A DNA stretch of 64,000 bases, taken from Ptychodera flava. Lineage: Eukaryota > Hemichordata > Enteropneusta > Ptychoderidae. The notes under the pieces are model-generated. The model was not told where the DNA came from. It worked only from the letters and a program-made list of their open reading frames with translations, and did no database searches. How positions within the stretch are numbered: position 1 is the first letter of the stretch; the number at the start of each line of letters is the position of its first letter. The translations under genes were made by a program, and so were the position numbers. This document shows positions 12,373 to 24,585 of this stretch, one piece after another. The stretch lies in NCBI RefSeq assembly GCF_041260155.1, contig NC_091930.1, positions 35,204,070-35,268,069 of the forward strand, given 5' to 3'.

Positions 12373-12640
12373 CCTAGATATATTTAGAGACAGAGAGACA
12401 GAGAATGGATTCGTGTCACAGACATAAGTTTTAAGTACCGATTTTTTGTACAATACATTAATTACTAATGAAACACTGACTGTATTAATAATTAATTAGG
12501 CTAATGCCATTATTTTCAAATATGAAAGAAAATTAAGTTACTTGTGTATGATCTAGTGATTACGCCTGATTGTCTTCAAATCTTATCAAGATTCCATGAA
12601 ATATCTCGATTGTCAATGGCGGATGATCACTCCGCGGAGA

Positions 12641-13606
12641 CTAACAATTTCCAAATGTCACGTTGAGAAACCGGATATGATTTCCCCGGTGCTCGGTGAA
12701 TGCGATCTTTCGCGGTTCTTGCCTGCCAACGGCGATGGCGTAAGGATTTTCATACTTGTAGGGCTTCAAACTGACCTCCGATAAGAATTTGCCGCTACTG
12801 TCGTACTTCAGCACACAGATTCTGTTCGGATCGCACACATACACGTTGTCGTCGGCGTCGATGTGTATGCCCGTCGGTCCGTAGACTTTGCGCGTGTCTT
12901 CAGCATCCCTGTCGGCGAAGTCGAAGAGAAATTTGCCGTCCGAGTCGAATACCCGGATTCGATTGTTACCCTGGTCCGACACGAATACTTGGTTCTTACT
13001 GTTGACAGCTAAGAAGAGTGGCCAGCCCATGCTATCTCCGCTTGACTTTGCAAGACCGAACTCGCTAACCAAGTCTCCGTTCTTGGTGTACTTTTTCACG
13101 CAGTACCGTTCTTGCCACCAGTCGGTGGTCAGGACGTAGCCGTCTTTCGTCAGCGCAATTCCTCGCGGTCGTACAGGTGCGCCCTCACCGAACGCACTGA
13201 TGACGCCCTTCTTCTGGCTACAAACAATGATCTGCTCGTTGGCCTGGTCGGAGACGTAGCACGTGCCGTCGTCAGAAACGGCGACGTCCATTGGACAGCA
13301 AGGCTTGGGGAAACGGCGCCGTCCAAGCTTGATAGCATCATCCGCTTTTCCATACCAATTCAGAATCTGAAGCCTTTGATTCTCTGAGTCTGCGACAACC
13401 AAATTTCCGTCGTGGGCCACGCCCATACCTAGCGGGGTCCTGAAGCGACCCAGCGCTGGTTGGTCTAAGTCTACATCGAAGATATCTTCTTGCAGCCGCG
13501 AGATGTCCGGAAAGGACGGTGTCCGATCGAGCTGGTCCTTGACGTCTTGAACCATCTCATCGAGATGCTTGTCAACTTTCTTGAAAATCGCTTCCACTTG
13601 CTTCAT
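12641..13606 (-). CDS. NHL-only six-bladed beta-propeller protein, copy 1
   Basis: The 321-residue frame starts at an ATG with A at -3. Residues 1-50 are charged and probably helical. Six NHL blades follow at about 53-84, 99-131, 145-175, 191-222, 241-269 and 285-318, with the usual G-x-x-D-G-x-[LV]-x-V-[AS]-D-x-x-N-x-R core (for example VADSENQRLQIL and VSDQGNNRIRVF). NHL propellers bind RNA or protein; in TRIM-NHL proteins they choose the target. This copy has no RING, B-box or filamin part, and none is visible within several kb upstream, so it may be a stand-alone adaptor or the last exon of a longer gene. It is the intact relative of the copies at 29290-30231 and 36765-37613 and more distantly of the TRIM gene at 57745-59945. 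The substrate is unknown. Confidence 0.8.
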   Translation of the reverse strand: MKQVEAIFKKVDKHLDEMVQDVKDQLDRTPSFPDISRLQEDIFDVDLDQPALGRFRTPLGMGVAHDGNLVVADSENQRLQILNWYGKADDAIKLGRRRFPKPCCPMDVAVSDDGTCYVSDQANEQIIVCSQKKGVISAFGEGAPVRPRGIALTKDGYVLTTDWWQERYCVKKYTKNGDLVSEFGLAKSSGDSMGWPLFLAVNSKNQVFVSDQGNNRIRVFDSDGKFLFDFADRDAEDTRKVYGPTGIHIDADDNVYVCDPNRICVLKYDSSGKFLSEVSLKPYKYENPYAIAVGRQEPRKIAFTEHRGNHIRFLNVTFGNC

Positions 13607-16230
13607 GTTTTCATTCGTTCTTGTAGCTCCCAGCGTAAATAGAAGGCTTGCGTTGCAATGGTTAAACGCTGTTCGTAAAATTCACAGTGGTATACTATCG
13701 GTGAATTAACTCACCTGTGACCTCATGCGTATAATGTTGGTAACAAACGATGTTGCAACGGCCGTAGCCTACTGCAGTACTGTCCTCGCACAACAAAAAC
13801 GACAATGCGATCAGTAATGAAAAGTACAGTTCCTCTTGCTGTCCACAGTATCAAAAGTTCGAATTGCCTTCGAAATCCTGCTGAACGATTCCAATTCTCG
13901 TCTTCACTTGTCCTTCAATTGCGTCTCCAACCAAGCAAAGCAAACGGGTTAATGTTTTCTCAGTGCAGGCGAACACAAGTCTTCTGTACTGCAGAGTGGC
14001 AGGTCAAACACGTACTACGATGACTGTCGCGTATAAAATACGAGGTTGTGCAATGCGTCAGTACTTTATATCCAGCCCAGGAATTTCAGAGTCAGCTGAC
14101 TGTCAGCTGACAAATAAAACTTGTTTTTCCCGTCTTGCATTGTCCCATACAATGAAAGCTGACCACGCGGTTTATTGCACGCTCTGAATTCACCGTGCCA
14201 GGTACAATAGCCGGAAACTTATGGATGGCCTTCACTAGAAGTACGCGTCATGTCCTTGTAGGTTCAAACTGTCATGTGACCCCCTGCCTTTAGAAAAACA
14301 CAACATTGTCCGTTCATTGATTTACTGTACAATCGTTCAGCACAGAAGCTCAACTCTTGAAACACGTTCAGTGTACATGAATGTGGATTTCTGAAAATAA
14401 TCACAAGGAGTCAGGGGTCAATAAGCAGTATTAGCGACATTTCTTTTGAATTAAAATTTCGGGAGCCTTGTGGCCAGTTTCTGCCTTGAATTAAACTGGT
14501 TATGACAAGTAATTTCCCACAAGATCTCCGTTCAAAAGGGCAACTGAGGTCGAAACTTGCTACAAGTTGGTCACTCTGTATCCCGCCCGTATTTGCGAGT
14601 GCAGTGATACGGGGATGGGATGGGCTAGGTGTACAATGAAAACGTGTGGGTGGGAATATTGTAATGGCGAGACCGGAAAAAAGGAGGTGGGAAGACTTTG
14701 TTCTGAGTCCTCACATACGTCGTTATTCAAGTTCTGCCCAAGCTCTCAGGGCGATAGGTGACAGCTCCAGTAACGTGTACATTGGCACGTGTACGCCTAC
14801 GTTAATTTGTCGGCAGACAAACAGCTTCATTCGACGTGATTATGGCAGCATTTCCTCCATGACGCCGGTGGATATGATCAGCAGGGCACCTTCCCTGAAC
14901 CCTTGCGTAATTTTGACACACGGCCAAGTGTTTTTAAAGAAAACATTTTTAATATCCAAGTGAACTCGTGCCCTCTAGCATTCATCGAAGAAGACCGTCC
15001 TTGACATAGCCTTTCCTCGACCCCGTGAATGTCCTTTACGTCTTCATGTGGATCGTGTTTATGAGTCGTATCGTGGGTCAGTTAATTTATCCCCTGCCTC
15101 CATACACTTGCTGTGCGCTGACAGTCGAACATAAAAAGGCAAGCAACTGTGTATTTGTGTCGGTAAAATCCCGATAATGTAAAACCATCCGAATACACGT
15201 GTGCGTCATACATTTACACATAGTGAAATTTAATTGTCGTTTTTAGTTTGGTATAATTAAATTCATTTCGAAAACAAATCCCAGTAATTTAAGCTGCTAT
15301 TTCATCTCTGGCAGATATATTACATGAGAGCGAAGTCCGGGAACGGAGCCTATTGACTACGAACAGCGTTGATGGAGATATCAGGTTTGTTACTAAATAC
15401 AGCTGCGAATTCTGCTTGAAATTTTGAAAAAATTTATTTTTCATTTGTGGCTTTGTTGCAGCTACAAGTAGTAGTCTGAGCTATAAATTAGTGTGACTTA
15501 TAGTATCCTTTGTAAAGCTACTATAAGCAGGTTTAGTTTTCGTCGTTCTTGCGGAATATGCGGACAAATATTTATTTTTTTGCATATTTATGAAAGAAAA
15601 ATGACGTCATTTGCTATTAGCGCTAATTAAAAAATTATAATTCCAAATTACTTGTTCCGACTTCTTTGTGGCTTACAAACTGTACCAATTAACATCATAA
15701 ACACAATAAAAACTTTGAAAATGTCTTTGAACATAAATCACTCGCAAAATTACATTGCCGTCGTATTTGAACCACCTCCGTTGGCTAGGTAATTTATTTA
15801 GGTCAATTTGACATTGAACCAGGTGATTACGAGTATCTTGCAAGCGTATTGAATTTCATGTCCTAATTTTACGACCTTGTTTTATAAAATTTGTCACTTA
15901 TTAATGTATATCACACCATGGTTTACAACCCTTTGTCCTTGGTGAGTCAGAGAGCAGCGGTTAGAGTTCGTTAAGACTAGTAGCATACTCCCTCAAACAA
16001 TAAAATCCTCGTGAACAGATTATAGGAATGGGAATCCACGGGAAATTTATAAATGCCAATGTCTTTACTGAAACCAGATCAGAGATATAGCTTGAACGTG
16101 AACTCAATGTCAATATATCATGTTTTATGTGCTTCTGTTCGGTGTCATAATTGTCTCTGAGTGAATTTCGGGTTAATATTTTGCCCACTAATTTTGTATA
16201 CAAATATTAGACTCGGTAAAATGAGTCGAA
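13607..16230. other. upstream and intergenic sequence, no gene recognised
   Basis: The first roughly 150 bp match the sequence upstream of NHL copy 2 (for example ACCTGTGACCTCATGCGTAT at about 13713-13732 and 30345-30364), so they may hold that family's 5' untranslated region or an intron end. Beyond that, only short frames without motifs are seen on both strands. Confidence 0.45.
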
Positions 16231-16419
16231 AATTCTCTGTGTAGATTCTACAAAAGAGAAGATGAAACATTGATTCATGTACTATACCAGTGTCAACATG
16301 TTACAATGTCTCGGGAAGCCTTATTTATGTTATGGGAACACGTACTCAACGTGCGAAAAAGGCCTGAAGCTTGGCAAGTTATCCCTAGCTCTCACGTATT
16401 ATTAACTTTTACTTCTTGA
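16231..16419 (+). mobile_element. remnant of a LINE reverse-transcriptase C-terminal zinc-finger region
   Basis: Reading from 16240 gives CRFYKREDETLIHVLYQCQH followed by about 40 more residues to a stop. The spacing C-x(2-3)-[RK]-E-D-E-T-x-x-H-x-L-x-x-C is the zinc-binding signature found after the reverse transcriptase of many non-LTR retrotransposons (zf-RVT type). No reverse-transcriptase core lies upstream, so this is a short 3' fragment. Confidence 0.55.
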
Positions 16420-17105
16420 CAAGAGGTACATCTATTCCTGCCGATGTAAAAAATATCGATTTATATCCTTTAAAATATTTGTACACAGTACAAAAATGTT
16501 TTACGTTGCTTTCAGGAAAAACAAGTTGAATGTTTCAAAATCAGCCCACAGGTGGTAGACTAAAATGTGTTGTAAAAGTTTGAGTCTGAATATCTATCCC
16601 TAGGCAACGCGATCGTTAATATGCAATGCCCAGAGTGTGATCACAACTCAACACTTGCTATACATACAACGTCATCAAGTTGAGGGGTAACGCAAGAGTG
16701 ATATGTCAGTTACAAACAACATATGCAGACACTGTATGCAGACTAAATGAACGTATTGAACAAGGGCCGCGTACAACTGAACTTGACATGTATCGAGTTG
16801 AGAGACAGAGAAAGGCTGATAAGTCTGACAGTTGCACAAACTTGTAGCATAGACCCTCCAAATATGCTTGTAGACTAACTTGACATGATGAACCATGCCA
16901 CGGCTATATATCAATTAAACTGACATTAGGATCAGCAATGCTTACTAGACAAATGGAAGGAGATAGTGCCTATGTTGCAGAGTGCGTCTGTAAACCACAC
17001 TGATATTAAAGCTACTTGAAGTCATACAGAGAATGGTGAGGTAAAAGTTCAACGGGTCAACGGGTCTGAAGACAAAGCACACGGATATGTTGATGTAGTA
17101 TTATT

Positions 17106-17254
17106 ACATACACACATACACACATACATACATACATACATACATACATACATACATACATACATACATACATACATACATACATACATACATACATACA
17201 TACATACATACATACATACATACATACATACATACATACATACATACATACATA
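17106..17254. repeat. (CATA)n microsatellite
   Basis: An almost pure CATA repeat of about 35 units. Its flanks, GATATGTTGATGTAGTA on the left and GTAAAATTTCACATAAA on the right, are found again beside the (TATG)n tract at 32228-32439, so the two tracts are paralogous. The second has the opposite orientation. The Met-Tyr-Val-Cys frames through it are not genes. Confidence 0.95.
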
Positions 17255-18320
17255 CCTTTTTGCACGTAAAATTTCACATAAAGGGCCTATGACATGCCCA
17301 TAACAACCAAACGTAAAATCACTCTTTGGGTCTTGAAGTTAGCTCACGTCACTGTCTTGAATTGCGTATCGCCCCCGTGTCCACATAAAACCCAAGTAAA
17401 AGTTACGGGTGGGCGTGTACCCCTTGCCCAACTTCTTCGACTTTTTTCGGCTTTTCGAAGTTGAGCCGACGACTTATCTTAATACGGGCAAACAGTCTTT
17501 CACACCTTCGCAATCTCATGTCCGTAAGGGTGTGTGGCTAGGGCTTCCTTCGCTCAAAACGTACACCCAGCGCGTAACGCACCAGAGAACATTGTAAGCT
17601 TTTAAAAGAAGATTTCCCCTTTTTTAAGTTTATTGTCTCATGGACATGGATTTTGAGATTCGGAGCGATAGCAGAAGCGACAAAAGTCTCTGCGAAACTA
17701 GCTTTCATGAACACTTACCGTTTACACTAATAGTGTTTAGCTATAATGACATGGTCTTTTCAGGAGCTCGAGATCACCAACGGTAACATGTCGCGTACGG
17801 TCAATCGCCTCGCCGATCGAGTATAAAATAAAATGACTTGTCAGGCTATATACTATGCTTTCGTGCCAATTATGGCAAATAAACATTACAAGAAGGGTGA
17901 CAGTTCATGTCACATTCTCATGTATCGGGAAACAATTGTGCGGCAGGAAGCTTTCCCATCTCTCTCTCTCTCTCTCTCTACACAATCGTGAACGGTGAAG
18001 ACGGGGTTAAAGACGGCGATTTCAAAATGGCGACCCGACAATGTGGCTACAAGCTTTCTTTGTTTTACTTCATCAAAACACGTACAAAATAGGCCTAGCC
18101 CGTCACTTTTTGTAGGATTCGTTTGCTCTTGAAATGCACGGGAACATGGGTCGATTGCATCATTTGTCTCGTGCTCCAAGGAAATGAAAGTTCTGTCAAA
18201 GGTCTACGTCCAACACAGCTACACTCAGAGTGATAGTTTTCGGCAGAGTGATAGTTTTTGGAAAGGGTAGTGAATTTCGCCCAAAGCCGTTTCATAAATA
18301 CGAGCACTACGAATTCTTAT
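17255..18320. other. start of the unit C-specific block, no gene seen
   Basis: From about 17285 the sequence has no counterpart in unit D. A short TC-rich run lies near 17960-17978. Nothing coding was recognised. Confidence 0.4.
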
Positions 18321-19238
18321 TAGGGAGCGTTCAGTTTTTACGGCTGGGGGGGGCCGGCAAAATCTTGTCGCCGGTGTTCAAAAAAATATAGACCCCCCTG
18401 CATTTTTCGTGAAAAAAAGATGACCCCCCCCTTTGTCAGACGAAAAAATTGATGACCCCCCCCCCCGCTTAAAATAACTAAAACCCATATGTCAATTTAC
18501 CCGCATGGTTTGGATTTGAACTCCGGTACGCCGCGCACTTTATTCGTGTAGCAGAGATGCCAGTGCACAAACTTCTCAGCCACATCCATTGAAACGTCTG
18601 TTAATTAGACGACTGTAAGGCAATTTTTAACTTCCTTTCCATAGACAACTCATGTCCATGGACATTGTATAAAGTGAACTTTATTGGAGTGGTTCGCCAA
18701 AGGCAGCCCTCCGGTTAAGAGGGTCATGGGCCATTACGTAAAGTCAACTTTATTCTAGTGGGCCACCAAAGGTGGCCCGCCGGTAAAGAGGGTCGATCAT
18801 GGCTAATGCATAAAGTAGACTTTACTGGACAGGGCCGCTGAAGGCGCACGGCCATTAAGATTGCCGTGGGGTATTACATAAAGTCAATTTATTGGAGTGG
18901 GCCGCCGGTAAAGAGGGTCGATCATGGCCATTGCATGAAGTAAACCTAATTGGAGTGGGCCGCCAAAGGCGTCTGCCCGTTAAGAGGGTCATGGGTAATA
19001 CATAATGTATATTTATTGTAGTGGCCGCCGAAGGCGGCCCGCCGGTAAAGAGGGTCGATCATGGCATGGCATAAAGTGAACTTTATTGTTGGTATTATGT
19101 TTTTGAAAATGTGGTGACCCCCCCTTTCCTACCAGTGAAAAAGCGATGACCCCCCCTTTGCGGATTCCAAAATTTTGATGACCCCCCCCCCCCTGGATTT
19201 TGCCGCCCCCCCGGCCGTAAAAACTGAACGGTACCTTA
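18321..19238. mobile_element. inverted-repeat element with C-tract subterminal repeats and a minisatellite core
   Basis: The ends match as inverted repeats of about 23 bp: GAGCGTTCAGTTTTTACGGC at the left and its near complement ending CTGAACGGTACCTTA at the right. Just inside each end are three GATGAC-C(7-13) motifs spaced roughly 35-45 bp apart, in the same orientation at both ends. The centre (18660-19090) is a tandem array. No transposase frame is present, so it is non-autonomous. Confidence 0.7.
18660..19090. repeat. about 70-75-bp minisatellite with a hairpin in each unit
   Basis: About six diverged units carry AAAGT.AACTTTATT.GAGTGG, then GGCCGCC-RAA-GGCGGCC (a small hairpin), then GGTAAAGAGGGTCGATCATGG. 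The GCCGCC..GGCGGC hairpin is kept in most units though the spacer varies. Confidence 0.75.
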
Positions 19239-19896
19239 CCATACCTTTTGAATTTTGATTTGTTTACCTCCAAACTGTTAACACAATGGACGTGGTATTT
19301 AGGGCGTCAAGTTACAAAATTGTTGACCCCGTGTTGAGTGCGTAGTAATCGGACTGCTATCACAGTATTCGGAGGTTGTAATTAGAAAGTGATTAGGGGA
19401 TAAATTTTGATAATTTGAAACCTCAAAACCCGAATTTTCATTTTCGATATGTTTAAAAACTGAATGTAAATATTAGTTACGTTTAATCGACGACATAACC
19501 ATATTTCGACGTGTTTGGCGCTTACCTACCGGACATATGGGCTGTCTCTGTGTGTTGCTTTCGGCACCTTTTATCGTGTGGTCTGGCTAACTTCGCTAAA
19601 TTCGTATAGCCCGAAATAGCTTCTACTAAACAAACTATCCAAAACGGGACAGCAGTATCACGTCACTTAATATGAGGTCACTCATTTGTAAAACACTATC
19701 ATTACGGAGCGAGTGAGTCGGACGAACAGCATGTGATTGAATGTCCGAAAACTGAGGCCATCTGAAAACTGTCTCACATAGTGTACTGTACTGCAGCTAC
19801 AACATGCAATGCATTGAATCGAACACTCAGGCGCGGGTTGATCCACTTTTTATAATAAATTCACCGTGAAAAGTTCAACTGAGACTTATACTGTTT

Positions 19897-21594
19897 AGGG
19901 GAGAACCATTTGATTTCTGGGGGGGTATGGAGGAAGAGGGTATGGGAGCAATTTGTTTTTTCCTGTCAGAGTGACAGCATTTTTTTTTTCTACTGTCAGA
20001 CCTGCATCAATTTTTTTTTCCAAATGGAGCAGAGTGCAAATTTTTTTTTTATTGGTCATCAAGTTTGTAATGCGTTGTATATAAGGGAGCCGTCATTATT
20101 TACGGCCTGAAACTCCGAAATTTCGAGTAACCCCCCCCTTTGCCAACCATGATGAATTTGAGTAACCTCCCTCTCTAACTCTGAAATTTTGACCGATCCC
20201 CCACTTAGAAAATTTAAATACCAATACATTGTAAAATTTACAAAATACAGCAACAGTAAAGACCTTTCAAATCCTGATGTACCCTGCTAGACTATCATCA
20301 GTTATCTCATGATGGTTCACAAAGGTGAACACATCAAATTGAAATTCAAAGTCACAATAAAATAAAGATATGAAAGATCACGCAGTATCTAATCATATAG
20401 TATATTGTTTAATTTGGATGGATATTATGACAGGGTTTTCACTAGGATATCTGACCGGGCAGAATTTGAAAGTACAGGAGGAGAACATAAGAGAGGCTTA
20501 GAGGGAAAGTGTCACAGGGGCTTTCCCCTATCCTGCATGGAAATTTTTAAGATATTGATGTGTGCAATGGTGCAGTCTGGTGCAATCTGAGAGTTTTTTT
20601 AATTTGTTTACTAAGTGAAACTGTTAGAATACCCCAAGGGGGAGAGCACGAGAGGGGGGTTCCCCCTCTCGTATTGGAAATTTTGAGAAATTGATGTGTT
20701 TAATGGTGCAATCTGAGAGGAGTTTCAGTTTATTTTGCACTTGGTAAAACTTTTTGAAAATTACATTGAACACTGATATATTTTACATTTTTTGCATGAT
20801 CAGTTTTTGAGTCACAATATTCAACAACCAAACAATGACAATACAATTTGTGAAAAACAGTTCTGTTTGCCAGAGACTGAAGACAAATGAATATACAGGA
20901 ACGGAAAATCTGTGACCTTCTTGTGTCATTTCTCCAGCTGCTAGCTTCTAATGAAAAGCCTGAATATGGTATGTTAGCGATCCGGTGTTTGTGGTCAGAA
21001 AAACAAGGCTCACGCATTGTATTTCATTATATTTGTTGTTCCTCAATTTTTCATTGTCAAGGTACATCTTTCTAACAAATTTACCGGTATATTGAGAAAA
21101 TAATATATTGGGTTTAACACTAGTTTATTGACTCCTGTCTTGTGTTTTAAATTTTCACAATTTACAGAAGTCAAATAGTCCCCTTTAGATAGTGCCTATG
21201 CCATTGAGATATTGCAACAGAAATCCTGAAATATGATTTCTTAGGTCAGAAAAGGGAAGGAAAACATTGAGTGTACTGAGGTGTAAAGTAGACCTATGTA
21301 GTGCATGCTTATATCATAAGTGCTGGGAAAAGAAACATAAGAATTGCTTGTGGTAAAACATTTGCGCCGCCTATGGCGGCGCGCCGGCAAAGAATACATG
21401 ACAATAAGGTTTCCAAATTTTGCTTATTTCTGGTGCATTGTGACAATTTTTTTTTCTCTTCTGTCTGTTATGACAATTTTTTTTTCTCAGGCCATGACAG
21501 GATCAATTTTTTTTTTCTTCTCTCTCACCTGGTGACAAATTTTTTTTCTCAAAATCCTCCATATCCCCCCCAGAAATCAAATGGTTCTCCCCTT
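19897..21594. mobile_element. inverted-repeat element with about 38-bp ends and T-tract subterminal repeats
   Basis: The left end (19897-19934, AGGGGAGAACCATTTGATTT..) and right end (21556-21594) are nearly perfect inverted repeats. Inside both ends are runs of 8-11 T preceded by CAA or CA, spaced about 30-45 bp apart and in the same orientation. Near 20084-20215 is a second end-like motif, AGGGAGCCGTCATTATTTAC, followed by AGTAACCCCCC motifs like those of the neighbouring element at 18321-19238, which suggests a nested, partial relative. A roughly 110-bp repeat occurs twice between 20470 and 20720. No transposase is visible. Confidence 0.75.
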
Positions 21595-22154
21595 ATTTCA
21601 TACAAAGAATGAAACGTAGCCTCATCGTACTTTCAAATCTGTCCCGAGCTACTCGTGCTTTGTTCTTCAGAGTCAGAATCTGACTCTGATTTGGAACCAC
21701 TCGTCCCGGATGCCTGGAGTTGCCTACGCGCCTTCAAGCTAATTCCCCTCGAAATCACTTTCTGATTTCTGGTCAACACTGTCCTCGCTGGAAGCAACTT
21801 GATAAGTCCCTGCAGCTGGATCACCGGCGTGGCTTCCTTGCCAGTGTTTACTGGGCGTCTGTGAGTACTGTTTATATAGCTGACATTGTTTGTAGTCTAA
21901 TTTATGCAAGGACCGCTAAGTAAACTTTCGTGACAATAGCGTGGTCAAAATGACGTCAATTGTACATGTTGGTCAATATGCAAATACCGCTGCCTGGCTC
22001 GGGTGCGAAGAGGCCCCCTGATCACCAGGCATGAAAAAGGAGTCAAATTTCGCCCTTCGCGCACATCTTTCCGAACTGACACTATATGCAATCCATAGAC
22101 AGGTCCCCTGGCTAGGTTTTTGAAGGGAAAAAATAAAAACTTTGGAAATCATGT
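21595..22154. other. end of the unit C-specific block
   Basis: No gene or repeat was recognised. Sequence shared with unit D resumes near 22155, where D carries it in inverted orientation. Confidence 0.4.
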
Positions 22155-23424
22155 CATAGGCGCTTGTTTGTGCAAAAATCAAGAAGGTTGTAAACGATAG
22201 CATAAAATCAGGAGCACAAGTGCGACCTCACAGTGTAATATTTCTATTCTAATGACAAGCACTGTGACGACAAGAATCGAAATCCGAGAAGGACCCGTCG
22301 GGAAAAATAACTTTAAGATATACTGCATTTTTGAATCAAATGAAAATGTTTACCTTTGTCACAAATAAAGCGAGACAGACACGGTTGACTCTAACTAGTT
22401 TTGATTAAATCCTTTCTGAGAGGAAAATAGCTCCCGCGATCACATTTTGAGAAAAAACGCTAATCTTGAAAGTCGTGTTGGTCCAATGTACTATAAAGGC
22501 CATCGATTTTTCTATGTTTTCTTGTATGTAACCGTGCTCCCACAGAGCGTTAGCTGTGAACATGCAGCGTTGCAGTTATGAACTTGAACCTGAGAGTCCA
22601 AATTCCGATACGATATTTACTACTATAAACACCAGGCAAGCGTAAGGTATACACAGCGAGGTAAAAATTCGATTTTATACCCTTTTTCAAAAAAAACCTG
22701 AAAGGAGTGACTTACTTATAAACAGTCGATATATAAAGCCTCGAAATTTCGATTTTAGCCCCTTGTCATCATCGTTTCGCGGCGGCCGATTGGTTAGTTC
22801 ACACTGAGAGTCCCTACGTCACCAGGTGACGTATCGTGCACAATGTATGCTACTCGCCCAGTAGTTTGGCGCCAATAGATCCAATACTGTACGGCCAACT
22901 GTGCACTGGAGCAACGTCGCGGACCTCAACGGAAAGAGCATGGGAAAACATATGAATACAAGATTCAACAGATTGCACCAGGGGTAGCCATAATTAAGCT
23001 GTTCGTGAAAAAAGTGTTCGCAAGTGGTTCGGAGACGCGAGGGCATTTATTTCATTCCATCAGTGGGTCGGGAAGAGGGCATCTCTTTTATGTCAGTAGG
23101 CGGGGAATTGTTTTTGGTTGGAAGACCTCAGCTATACGGAACGTCAAAGATGGTGCACTTTAGTTGGAGGGATAAAATCAAGTGTTGATGAGAGGGTAAT
23201 GGGGAAATTTTGTTATGGGGGTTTGGTAGTGGGAATGGGAGGGGATAAGTGTGGGTAGGAGGGGAAGCTTTTCAAATCGCGATGAGAGGGTAGTTTTGAA
23301 CAGCTTTTGATTTCAACTGTAAAATTCAGTTTTGCCCCAGAATTTCTTACATGCTATATCTACACTTCAAACGTTAGAAACAAGTTAGGTTACGTGAAAT
23401 AGGCTATTTTACTGCGCCTATCTG

Positions 23425-24585
23425 CTACCCATGCCTATATTACTTAACCCTGGTGAAGTTTATCGTACGATATTCTAAGCTTATAGGTACTGAAACATAA
23501 AAGAAACAAACTGACAAAAATAGTGCCAGTGTAAGGGGGCCTCTTTTTAATCGTATAGCCAATTAATGGAATTATTAGCCCCGATATATTACGGACCAGC
23601 TTGCATCTAACCGAGCAATAAAATGCTATACATTTCATCCTCAAGTTGTGCATGGACAAGCCGCTGCTTTTGTAGTAAATATAGACCTACATAAACATGT
23701 TTTTTCATTGTTTTATTGATTCATTTTTTCTTTAAATTGTTTTATTTTTACGTCAGCTTTTCGTTTTGCTCGGTGTTTAGTGTGTCGTGGTGGACTGACA
23801 TTGTTTAGGTGATTTGAACCTGTTTAAGTCACCAAATCTCACGTACACCCTTTCTGTTTACGTTGGATTAATCTTAATAAATAAATGAGTTAGTTAATTA
23901 ATTAAATAAAACCAGACTGAACTATAGTGTATACCTATGGGACGGTCACGATACTAGACTTGTCAACCTCTTCTTGCACATGCGCGAACCACATCTGAAG
24001 AGAACAATTACATGCAGTATCTTGACCTTGCGTATTCTAGTATTGGGGTTGCCATCAATTATTACGAGATTTTTATGAGATGACGCGCGACATTATGGAC
24101 GCTATATTTGCTGTTTGCGATGTCCATTATATAGTCAGTATTTCCCAGAGTAGTTTACAAATCCTAGCGACTTGAGGAGATACAACTTCACGGTTTGCAC
24201 GGCCAGAACTTCCGGACGCTCGATTCACTCTTATGACTACATTGAAACGTTTTACAAATAACAGTATTCGTACTTTTAGTCTTCAAGTTGCAAAGATTGG
24301 CCTTCTATCCTGATTGCAAAGAAGGAATTCTATTATCTTATTTTTAATCCATTTTTACTGCCAGTCCCAGGTTAAAATTATTTTGACATTTATTTTTCAG
24401 GATCAACTCTTTCGATAACAGTTTGTTCATACTTATATTTTGATGTTTCACGCTGGTTATAGAGGAATATTTAATTGTAAAATGTAAAGAAAGTTATCAT
24501 CTGTATGTAGACAACTTGCGCTGATATGTATACAATATGTGAAGTTCAAAATGGTAAATTGTAAGGTTATCGATTCTTTTTGTGG
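23425..24585. other. 1.2-kb block present in unit C only
   Basis: The flanks TTTACTGCGCCTAT and AACAGGTGCTGGTACG are about 25-60 bp apart in unit D (33350-33430) but about 1.2 kb apart here. No inverted ends, coding frame or target duplication was found, so insertion in C and deletion in D cannot be told apart. Confidence 0.55.

Noticed and set aside
13112-13387. Plus-strand frames opposite NHL copy 1 (also seen opposite copies 2 and 3)
   Set aside because: They recur only because the three NHL copies are similar; all are reverse readings.
17049-17249. Frames of Met-Tyr-Val-Cys repeats
   Set aside because: They are translations of the CATA microsatellite.
17106-17254. CRISPR-like array
   Set aside because: It is a pure tetranucleotide repeat without spacers.
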